From Chloroflexota bacterium (GTDB lineage: Bacteria; Chloroflexota; UBA6077; JACQUR01), in contig JACQUR010000424.1 of assembly GCA_016210245.1 (NCBI GenBank), forward strand, positions 1 through 12,959: DNA of 12,959 nucleotides, in the 5' to 3' direction. The notes under the pieces were generated by a model, which was not told the origin of the DNA, did not search any database, and saw only the letters and a program-made list of their open reading frames with translations. Shown piece after piece: positions 5,340-11,008 of the stretch. Numbering within the stretch: the stretch's first letter is position 1; each line of letters opens with the position of its first letter. Both the position numbers and the translations under genes were made by a program.

Positions 5340-6534
5340 GCGCTTGCTCAAGGCCTGGGGCCGGGCGGCCGGCCACGGACTGGCCGCGATGGGGGTGGGC
5401 CTGCTGGGCGCGGCGGAGGCGGCCAGGGCAGGCTTCCGCCGCCCGACCTTCGATCCAGGGCAGGTGGAGCACATCCTGGTGATCCGCCTGGACTTGCTGG
5501 GCGATGTGGTCAACTCGCTGCCCACCCTGGCCGCGCTGCGGCGGCACTTCTCGCGGGCCGAGATCACCGCCCTGGTGCTACCCTACGCCGAGCCGCTGTT
5601 CCAGGCCGTGCCCGGGGTGGACCGGGTACACGCCCTGGACGTACACGCCTTTCGGCGCCCCGCCGGCTGGCGGCGCTGGCGCGCGCTGGTCGACACACTC
5701 CGGGCGCTGCGGGCGGCGCGCTTCGACCTGTGCCTGTGCCTGCACGGACGGGTGCCCAGCGTCCTGGCCGCCCTGTCCGGCGCCCGCTGGCGCGTCGGCT
5801 ACGCTGGCGAGAGCTACCCCCTGGCCATGAACCTCCCGGTGGCCGGATATCGCTACCACCTCTCCCGCCACGAGGTGGAGTGTTGCCTGGACCTGGTGCG
5901 GGCGCTCGGCCTGCCAGCCCGGGCCGAGCGCCCACGGCTGGAGCTGCCCGCGCAGGTCCGCGCCCAAGCCGAGTGCGTGCTGGTCGCCGCCGGCCGCGAG
6001 GCGGGGCGGCCCGTGGTGGTGGCCCACCCGGGCTCCAGCAACGGGCTGGCCAAGCGCTGGCCCACCGCGCGCTGGGCAGCCTGGGCCGACCGGGTGCAGC
6101 GCGACCTGGGCGCACACGTGACGCTCACCGGCACCGCGGCCGACCGCACCCTGGTGGCCGAGGTGGAGCGGCAGATGTCGACTCGCCCGCTCAACCTGGC
6201 CGGCCGTACTGACCTGCTCACCCTGGCCGGGGTCTGCGCGTTGAGCGCGGTGGTGGTGAGCGGCGACACCGGCCCGCTCCACCTGGCCGTGGCGACGGGC
6301 GCGCGGGTGGTGGGCCTGTTCGGCCCCACCGACCCTGCCAACTACGCCCCCTTCGCTGCGGACGCCATCGTGTTGCAGCACCCTGTGCCCTGTGGCCCGT
6401 GCTACGACCTGCGCAGTCCCGCCGACTGCAAGCTGCCGGACCGTCGCCTGACCTGCATGTGGGGGTTGGAGGTGGAGTGGGTGTACCGGGCGGTCGAGCG
6501 GGCCGCGCAGATCGACCCACGCCTCCCCGCCTGA
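5332..6534 (+). CDS. GT9 (heptosyltransferase-like) glycosyltransferase
   Basis: 400-residue GT-B enzyme of family 9. The N-terminal domain has VIRLDLLGDVVNSLPTL (Asp58 at the catalytic position). The C-terminal nucleotide-sugar domain has VAHPGSSNGLAKRW (229-242), SGDTGPLHLAVATG (310-323) and GLFGPTDP. It ends with the Cys pattern C354-x2-C357-x8-C366-x8-C375 shared with both other GT9 proteins in the window. An extra N-terminal segment (1-45) with a hydrophobic Gly/Ala stretch may associate with the membrane. The ATG at 5332 overlaps the upstream GT9 stop by 8 nt and has GGAGAG 5 nt before it, so the two are translationally coupled and probably act in the same glycan pathway. Family 9 typically transfers heptose from ADP-heptose, but specificity cannot be read from sequence alone. 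Confidence 0.93.
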   Translation: MAERLLKAWGRAAGHGLAAMGVGLLGAAEAARAGFRRPTFDPGQVEHILVIRLDLLGDVVNSLPTLAALRRHFSRAEITALVLPYAEPLFQAVPGVDRVHALDVHAFRRPAGWRRWRALVDTLRALRAARFDLCLCLHGRVPSVLAALSGARWRVGYAGESYPLAMNLPVAGYRYHLSRHEVECCLDLVRALGLPARAERPRLELPAQVRAQAECVLVAAGREAGRPVVVAHPGSSNGLAKRWPTARWAAWADRVQRDLGAHVTLTGTAADRTLVAEVERQMSTRPLNLAGRTDLLTLAGVCALSAVVVSGDTGPLHLAVATGARVVGLFGPTDPANYAPFAADAIVLQHPVPCGPCYDLRSPADCKLPDRRLTCMWGLEVEWVYRAVERAAQIDPRLPA

Positions 6535-6539
6535 ACCAG

Positions 6540-6602
6540 GTCGACAGTCGACAGTTCACAGTCCGCTCGTGCCCGGTCGACAGTGAACTGTCGACTGTCG
6601 AC
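6540..6602. repeat. GTCGACA heptamer inverted repeat, copy 1 (3' of GT9)
   Basis: The left arm 6540-6559 (GTCGACAGTCGACAGTTCAC) has a perfect 20-nt reverse complement at 6583-6602. A second dyad (6576-6595, GTCGACAGT-GA-ACTGTCGAC) is nested on the right. It begins exactly 5 nt (ACCAG) after the TGA of the GT9 gene. There is no T-tract, so it is not a canonical intrinsic terminator, but it may act as a 3'-end hairpin. Confidence 0.9.
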
Positions 6603-6616
6603 TCAGCAGAGTCTCT

Positions 6617-6644
6617 TTGCTCCTGCTCGGCTGCCTGCTATCAT
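6617..6644 (+). promoter_or_regulatory. Possible promoter of the ornithine cyclodeaminase-family gene
   Basis: TATCAT (6639-6644) matches the -10 consensus at 5 of 6 positions. TTGCTC lies 16 nt upstream (6617-6622) and matches only the TTG of the -35. It sits just after repeat copy 1 and about 64 nt before the ATG at 6708, which is consistent with the repeat separating two transcription units. Confidence 0.4.
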
Positions 6645-6707
6645 GGCCCAGGCTGCAAGAGTGCGGGAGCGGTCCACTGCATTTCCAGCGATGAGGAGGT
6701 CAAACCG

Positions 6708-7694
6708 ATGGCATTTGTGACGCTCACCAGGGCCGATATCGAACGGCTGCTCCCGATGCGCGACTGCATCGAGGTGATGGCCGAGGCGCTGGTCGCCCTG
6801 GAGCGTGGAGAGTTGACTCAGCCGCTCCGTGGCAGGTTCATGCCCGCACAGGCACACGGCTTCATGACCTGGATGCCTGCCCACCGCTCCGGCGAGCAGC
6901 CGATCTTTGGCTTGAAACTGCTGTGCGTCATGGAAGGGAATCCTGCCCGTGGCCTGCCCGCGATCCAGGGGGCTGTCCTGCTTATGGACGGTGTCACCGG
7001 CCAGCTTCGCGCCGTGATGGACGCAGCCGCGATCACCTCCCTCCGCACCGCAGCCGTCTCGAGCGTGGCAACGAGGCTGCTGGCCCGCGATGATGCATCC
7101 GAGCTGGCCATCATCGGGACCGGCGTCCAGGGGGCGCGCCACCTGGAAGCCCTCCCCCACGTCCGACCCATCCGGCGTGCCCGGGTCGCCGACCTGAACC
7201 TGGAGCTCGCGCAGGCGTTTGCCCGGCGGGTGCAGCCCAATTGCTCGTTCCCCATCGAGGCTGCCGCGACGGCGGAGGCGGCGGTGCGCGAGGCCGACAT
7301 CATCGTGACCACGACCACGTCCGCCGAGCCGGTGCTGCGGCGAGCCTGGCTGAAGCCCGGGGTACACATCAACGCCATCGGAGCGAGTCGGCCCACCCTG
7401 CGCGAGCTGGACACGGCGACCGTCGCAGCCGCCTCCTTGTTCACTGACCGTCGGCAGTCGCTCGAAGGTGAAGCCGGAGAGTACCAGCTTGCGCTCAAAG
7501 ATGGTGCGATCAAGCCCGGGCACGTGAAGGGCGAGCTGGGCGAGCTGCTGGTGGGCAAGGTGCCGGGCAGAACCTCGCCGGACGAGATCACCCTCTTCCG
7601 CGCGCTGGGGTTAGCCATCGAAGACACGGCCACGGCCCACCGTCTCCTGCAGGAGGCCACCCGCCAGGGGATTGGCACCACCGTGGCGTTCTGA
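6708..7694 (+). CDS. Ornithine cyclodeaminase / mu-crystallin family NAD(P)-dependent enzyme
   Basis: 328-residue protein of the ornithine cyclodeaminase/mu-crystallin family, whose members include ornithine cyclodeaminase, alanine dehydrogenase (archaeal), ketimine reductases and opine-type synthases. Visible features are GLK with Lys70, AAITSLRTAAVS (107-118) with Arg113, and the Rossmann motif IIGTGVQGARHLEAL (135-149). VHINAIGASRPTLRELD ends at Asp235, the likely equivalent of the catalytic Asp of ornithine cyclodeaminase (inferred). Lys and Arg agree in position with the substrate-carboxylate-binding residues of the characterised enzyme. The frame is open upstream, but ATG 6708 is preceded by a strong GAGGAGGT (8-nt spacing). 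It is flanked on both sides by GTCGACA repeats and has its own possible promoter, so it may be an independent transcription unit. The exact substrate cannot be assigned. Confidence 0.9.
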   Translation: MAFVTLTRADIERLLPMRDCIEVMAEALVALERGELTQPLRGRFMPAQAHGFMTWMPAHRSGEQPIFGLKLLCVMEGNPARGLPAIQGAVLLMDGVTGQLRAVMDAAAITSLRTAAVSSVATRLLARDDASELAIIGTGVQGARHLEALPHVRPIRRARVADLNLELAQAFARRVQPNCSFPIEAAATAEAAVREADIIVTTTTSAEPVLRRAWLKPGVHINAIGASRPTLRELDTATVAAASLFTDRRQSLEGEAGEYQLALKDGAIKPGHVKGELGELLVGKVPGRTSPDEITLFRALGLAIEDTATAHRLLQEATRQGIGTTVAF

Positions 7695-7699
7695 ACCGA

Positions 7700-7849
7700 G
7701 TCGACAGTTGACAGTTGACAGTCAACAGTCGGCGGTCGGCAGTCGGCAGTTAGCAGCTCACCGTCGACAGCCTGCTCGCCTCCTGTTGACTGTTGACTGT
7801 CGACTGTCGACTGTTGTTGACCGTCGACTGTTGACTGTCAACCGTCGAC
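7700..7849. repeat. GTCGACA heptamer inverted repeat, copy 2 (largest)
   Basis: Ten left units run from 7700 to 7769 (GTCGACA, GTTGACA x2, GTCAACA, GTCGGCG, GTCGGCA x2, GTTAGCA, GCTCACC, GTCGACA). After a 14-nt loop (7770-7783), units of TGTTGAC, TGTCGAC, CGTCGAC and TGTCAAC run to 7849. It starts exactly 5 nt (ACCGA) after the TGA at 7692-7694. Several units (GTTGACA) create in-frame TGA in every frame of the plus strand. The Shine-Dalgarno of the next gene (GGAGAGG, 7853-7859) lies just past its right end. Confidence 0.9.
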
Positions 7850-7868
7850 TCCGGAGAGGCTCGACCGG

Positions 7869-8987
7869 GTGAAAGCGGAACGTCCCGATCTCAACCTCCG
7901 CACGATTCTGCTAGTCAAGCTGGCGGACCTGGGCGACGTGCTCACCGCTACGCCGGCGATGCGGGCCATGCGGGTGGCGTACCCGCTTGCCCGGCTGGAG
8001 GCGCTGCTCACGCCCCAGAGCGCGCGTCTGCTGGAGGGCTGGGATGCGCTGGACGGGGTGGTGCTGTTTCAAAAAGCAGCCTTCGATCGCCCGCGGGATG
8101 CCCCGGGTGCGCTGCCGCGGGCGCTGGCGCTGGCGGCCTGGCTGCGCGGGCGCTACGATGCGGTGGTGCTGCTCCACCACCTGACCACGACGTGGGGGAC
8201 GCTCAAGTACGCCGCGCTGGCGCTGGCTAGCAGGGCACGGGTGCGAGCCGGGCTGGACAACGGGCGTGGCTGGTTCCTCACTCATCGTGCGCTCGACCGC
8301 GGCTTCGGCGCTCGACACGAGGTGGACTACTGGCTCTCGGTGGTCGCGCTGCTGGGGGCGGAGGCGGGAAGCCGCCGCCTGGAGGCGCCGATCGGCGCGC
8401 CGGCCCAGGCCTGGGCGGCACAGCGCTGGGCGGAGCTGGGGCTGGAAGGCCGGACTGTGGCGCTCCTGCACCCTGGCTCGGGAGCCTTCAGCCTGGCCCG
8501 ACGCTGGCCGGCCGAGCGCTTTGCGACGGTAGGCGATGCGCTGGCCGAGCGGGAGGTGGATCACGTGCTGGTGCTGGCCGGGCCGGCCCCCGAAGAGGCT
8601 GAGCTGGCGGCGCGCGTGGCTGGCCGGACGCGGCGCCCGGCCGTAGTCGTGGCCGACGCGCCCGGTCCGCAGGCCCTCGCGGCGCTGCTGGCCCGCTGCC
8701 GCCTGGTGGTGGGCAACGACAGCGGCGTGATGCACCTGGCCGCGGCGGTGGGCACGCCCACGGTGGCCGTCTTCGGGCCCAGCAACGACCGCGCCTGGGC
8801 GCCCTATCCGGCCACGGCCGGGCAGGCGGAGGTGGTGCGGGAGCGGCTGGCCTGCAGTCCATGCATCCACGTGGGCCATCGCTTCGGGACGCCCCGGGGC
8901 TGCCCGGCCCGCACCTGCCTGGACCTGGTGGAGCCAGAGGCCGTGGTGGCGGCGGCGGGCCGGGTGCTGCACCGAGTGCCTGGCTGA
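7869..8987 (+). CDS. GT9 (heptosyltransferase-like) glycosyltransferase
   Basis: 372-residue GT-B enzyme, third family 9 member of the window. ILLVKLADLGDVLTATPAM (13-31) carries the catalytic-position Asp23. LLHPGSGAFSLARRWPAERF (199-218), VGNDSGVMHLAAAVGTPTV (281-299) and VFGPSND form the donor-binding half. The Cys cluster is C329-x2-C332-x12-C345-x4-C350. It starts with GTG 7869, 9 nt after GGAGAGG. It heads the group GT9, B-box membrane protein, heptose kinase, which runs on the same strand with gaps of 67 nt and then a 1-nt overlap. It is more diverged from the first two GT9 proteins than they are from each other around the DSG motif (SGVMHL against SGPLHL/TGPLHL), so a different donor or acceptor is likely. 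No repeat lies inside it. Confidence 0.93.
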   Translation: MKAERPDLNLRTILLVKLADLGDVLTATPAMRAMRVAYPLARLEALLTPQSARLLEGWDALDGVVLFQKAAFDRPRDAPGALPRALALAAWLRGRYDAVVLLHHLTTTWGTLKYAALALASRARVRAGLDNGRGWFLTHRALDRGFGARHEVDYWLSVVALLGAEAGSRRLEAPIGAPAQAWAAQRWAELGLEGRTVALLHPGSGAFSLARRWPAERFATVGDALAEREVDHVLVLAGPAPEEAELAARVAGRTRRPAVVVADAPGPQALAALLARCRLVVGNDSGVMHLAAAVGTPTVAVFGPSNDRAWAPYPATAGQAEVVRERLACSPCIHVGHRFGTPRGCPARTCLDLVEPEAVVAAAGRVLHRVPG

Positions 8988-9003
8988 CCGAGCCGACCTG
9001 CCT

Positions 9004-9032
9004 GGTGGCACAGGCGGCTCGCCTGTGCCACC
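9004..9032. repeat. GC-rich palindrome between GT9 and the B-box gene
   Basis: GGTGGCACAGGCG (9004-9016) and CGCCTGTGCCACC (9020-9032) form perfect 13-bp arms around a 3-nt loop, in the 67-nt gap between two same-strand genes. There is no T-tract. It resembles small dispersed palindromes (GGCACAGGC..GCCTGTGCC) that I recall from Chloroflexota and Planctomycetota genomes, so it may be a short repeated element and not a terminator. Confidence 0.7.
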
Positions 9033-9054
9033 GGCGGCTGCAGAGAGTTCGAGG

Positions 9055-9582
9055 ATGGCCGAGCCGACCTACTGCGCAACCCATCCGCGCGTGGAGAGCT
9101 ACCTGCGCTGCTCGCGCTGCGGCAAGTCCATCTGCCCCCGCTGCATGGTCCAGAGCCCTGTCGGCGCCCGCTGCCGCGATTGTGCCCGCCAGCGCCGCCT
9201 GCCGGTGTTCGTGGCCGGCCCGCTCGATCTCGCCCGTGGCCTGGGAGCGGGGCTGGCAGTGGGCCTGCTGGGCGGCGCGCTGCTGGCCACACCCTGGCTG
9301 CGCTTCTTCCATATCTTCCTGATCCTGGGCCTCGGCTACCTTGTCGGCCGGGCCGTCACGGCGGCCGCGAACCGCAAGCGAGCGGCTAGCCTGGCGGTCA
9401 TGGCGGCCGCGTCGGTGGTTGTCGGCGTGCTGTACGGCCCGCTGCTGTGGCTGGCGCTCCAGGCGCCCCAGTTGCTGCGCGCCTCGGTGCTGCTGGAGGT
9501 GGCGCTGGACGCGCTCACCGACCCGCTGCGCGTGCTGTTTGTGGCCCTGGCTGCCTTCCTGGCCTGGCGGGAGGTGCGCTGA
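9055..9582 (+). CDS. B-box-type zinc-finger membrane protein
   Basis: 175 residues. The N-terminus holds a B-box-like zinc-binding module, YCATHPRVESYLRCSRCGKS followed by ICPRCM: C7, H10, C19, C22, C27, C30, then C40 and C43 (eight potential ligands, two zinc sites). The rest is membrane-embedded, with predicted helices at about 62-79, 83-103, 111-135 and 156-171. In other bacteria such fingers precede rhomboid proteases or other membrane domains. No rhomboid Gly-x-Ser motif is visible here, so no enzyme activity is claimed. ATG 9055 is chosen over the upstream GTG 9025 because GAGAG lies 7 nt before it and the upstream frame crosses a palindrome. The stop overlaps the ATG of the heptose kinase (TGATG), so the two are co-translated. 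The role is unknown; membrane anchoring of the glycan machinery is a guess. Confidence 0.8.
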   Translation: MAEPTYCATHPRVESYLRCSRCGKSICPRCMVQSPVGARCRDCARQRRLPVFVAGPLDLARGLGAGLAVGLLGGALLATPWLRFFHIFLILGLGYLVGRAVTAAANRKRAASLAVMAAASVVVGVLYGPLLWLALQAPQLLRASVLLEVALDALTDPLRVLFVALAAFLAWREVR

Positions 9583-10565
9583 TGGCCTGCCCGCGCCTGC
9601 TGGACCTGCTCGACCGTCTGGCGGGGCGCCGCGTCCTGGTGCTGGGCGACCTGGTGCTCGACGAGTACCTCGTCGGCCGTCCCGGGCGCATCTCCCGCGA
9701 GGCGCCGGTCATGGTGCTGGAGTTCACCGAGCGCCTCACGCGGCCCGGCTCGGCCTCCAACCCGGCCGCGAACCTGGCTGCCCTGGGGGCCGAGGTGCGG
9801 CTCCTGGGGGTGCTGGGCCAGGACGCGCCCGGCCAGGCCCTGCTTGGCCAGCTTCTGGCCGCGGGCATCGACGTCCGCAGCGTGATCGCCTCGCCCGAGC
9901 GGACCACCGCCACCAAGACGCGCATCCTGGCCGAGGACGCCATGGGCCGCCGCCAGCAGGTCGTGCGCCTGGACCGCCTGCCGCCGGCCGGGCTGGAGCC
10001 TGCCCTGGTACAGGCCCTGGTGGAGGCGTTGGAGCACCAGGCGGTCGAGGTCGAGGCGGTGCTCCTGTCCGACTACAAGGGGGGCGTGGTGTGTGGCGAG
10101 ACCGTGGCCGCGGCCCGCCGCACGGGCCGGCCCGTCCTGGTGGATTCGCAGGGCGACCTGTGGCGTTTCCGCGGCTGCACGTTGGTGAAGGCCAACCAGG
10201 CCGATGCCGAGGCCGCCCTGGGCCGGCGATTGGACTCGGCGGCGGCCTTCGCCCGCGCGGGCGAGGCGCTGCTGCACGAGCTGGAGGCCGAGTCCGTGGT
10301 GATCACGCGGGGCGCAGAAGGGCTCTCGGTCTTCGAGCGGGGCGGGCGCCACCACCATATCGCGGGGGTGCCGACGGAGGTCTTCGACGCCACCGGGGCG
10401 GGGGACACGGTGATCGCCCTGCTCGGCCTCGGAATCGCCGCCGGCGCCTCGCTCCTGGACGCCGCCCGGCTGGCCAACTACGCCGCCAGCCTGGTGGTGC
10501 GCAAGCTGGGCGCGGCCACGGTGAGCGCCGATGAGCTGCGCGCGCTCATCAGTGCTGAGTGCTGA
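9582..10565 (+). CDS. rfaE1: RfaE1/HldE-type heptose-7-phosphate kinase (PfkB family)
   Basis: 327-residue ribokinase/PfkB-fold kinase. It resembles the kinase half of HldE, which phosphorylates D-glycero-beta-D-manno-heptose 7-phosphate at C1 on the way to ADP-heptose. Motifs: VLVLGDLVLDEYLVGRPGRI followed by SREAPVMVLE (18-47), SASNPAANLAALGAEV (57-72), VKANQADAE (202-210), ITRGAEGLSVFE (241-252) and the catalytic VFDATGAGD (267-275, base Asp275). The usual DPKG reads DSQG (188-191), and GGAAN reads SASN, so another sugar phosphate is possible. No nucleotidyltransferase domain is attached, and the isomerase, phosphatase and nucleotidyltransferase partners are not in the window. ATG 9582 overlaps the upstream stop by 1 nt; the longer frame opening at 9447 is not used. 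The last four residues (SAEC) and the stop come from the AGTGCTG repeat. Confidence 0.87.
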   Translation: MACPRLLDLLDRLAGRRVLVLGDLVLDEYLVGRPGRISREAPVMVLEFTERLTRPGSASNPAANLAALGAEVRLLGVLGQDAPGQALLGQLLAAGIDVRSVIASPERTTATKTRILAEDAMGRRQQVVRLDRLPPAGLEPALVQALVEALEHQAVEVEAVLLSDYKGGVVCGETVAAARRTGRPVLVDSQGDLWRFRGCTLVKANQADAEAALGRRLDSAAAFARAGEALLHELEAESVVITRGAEGLSVFERGGRHHHIAGVPTEVFDATGAGDTVIALLGLGIAAGASLLDAARLANYAASLVVRKLGAATVSADELRALISAEC

Positions 10566-10629
10566 GTGCTGAGTCCTGAGTGAGGTCTTCTACTCAGGAC
10601 TCTGCACTCAGCACTCACGACTCAGCACT
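10551..10629. repeat. AGTGCTG heptamer inverted repeat between convergent genes
   Basis: Left arm: AGTGCTG x3, AGTCCTG, AGTGAGG (10551-10585). Right arm: CAGGACT, CTGCACT, CAGCACT, CACGACT, CAGCACT (10595-10629). It lies between convergent rfaE1 and the small minus-strand gene and supplies the stop codons of both (10563-10565 plus, 10608-10610 minus). It is a candidate bidirectional 3'-end hairpin. There is no T-tract. Confidence 0.9.
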
Positions 10630-10913
10630 GCCTCCTTGAGCCGCCAGCAGACGGTGCGGGCCTGCATGCACTTGTGCTGCTCTTCCGTCGTCAGGGGCGG
10701 GGTCTCCCGCAGGCAGATGGACTGGTACAGGAGCGGCAAGCCGTCGTCGCCGCACTCCCCGTCAACCGGCCAGTGTTCGCGATAGTAGGTGCAGGCGTTC
10801 CTATGGCGGCGCCAGTTGGGATTATCCGGGATCGTCGCTCCTGCCCTCCGCGGGTTTACCCGGATTGTAGCATAGCCGCAGAGCCCGGTCAGCCCTGGAC
10901 GAACTGCCACCAC
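10608..10913 (-). CDS. Small cysteine-rich hypothetical protein
   Basis: I do not recognise this protein. The well-formed part is short (about 74 residues from the IPDNPNWRRHRNACTYYREH segment onward) and has six Cys: ACT, GEC, SIC, HKC, TVC and the terminal EC. Two pairs (H-K-C-x6-C and C-x13-C) could bind metal or form disulfides. There is no signal peptide. The outer start, GTG 10913 (or 10910), lies upstream of a good promoter (10864-10892), so translation probably begins later. No in-frame ATG, GTG or TTG follows until far inside. An ATC at 10832 has AGGAG 5 nt upstream (10842-10838), which would be a rare start codon. The last residues LSREC and the TGA come from the AGTGCTG repeat. Charged, aromatic and Cys-rich composition, unlike the Arg/Pro-rich shadow frames, argues that it is real. 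Confidence 0.55.
   Translation of the reverse strand: MVAVRPGLTGLCGYATIRVNPRRAGATIPDNPNWRRHRNACTYYREHWPVDGECGDDGLPLLYQSICLRETPPLTTEEQHKCMQARTVCWRLKEAVLSREC
10864..10892 (-). promoter_or_regulatory. Predicted promoter of the small cysteine-rich gene
   Basis: On the minus strand CTGACC (10892-10887, 4/6) and TACAAT (10869-10864, 5/6) are 17 nt apart. Transcription would start near 10857, just before a small dyad (CGGGT-AA-ACCCG, 10862-10851) that could bind a repressor. Its -35 ends 3 nt from the -35 of the rpoN promoter. Confidence 0.5.
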
Positions 10914-10924
10914 AGGGGGATAAT
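10896..10924 (+). promoter_or_regulatory. Predicted promoter of rpoN
   Basis: TGGACG (10896-10901, 4/6) and GATAAT (10919-10924, 5/6) are 17 nt apart, giving a start near 10931 and a leader of about 78 nt before the ATG at 11009. It lies back to back with the minus-strand promoter. Confidence 0.5.
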
Positions 10925-11008
10925 CAGAATACGGCCCACGTCGTTGACGCCCGGTGCAGCCCCCCGCCGCACGCTTGAGGCGGCGCTCGCGATTGAGGAA
11001 CGTCCAAG

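Noticed and set aside
6535..6607. Canonical rho-independent terminators at the GTCGACA and AGTGCTG hairpins
   Set aside because: None is followed by a T-tract. A 3'-end role is proposed only as a hypothesis.
6540..7849. Composite transposon: ornithine cyclodeaminase-family gene flanked by two GTCGACA elements
   Set aside because: No transposase is present. The same element also flanks rpoN, its ends are not precise direct or inverted copies, and each copy is tied to a stop codon, so gene-end placement explains it better.
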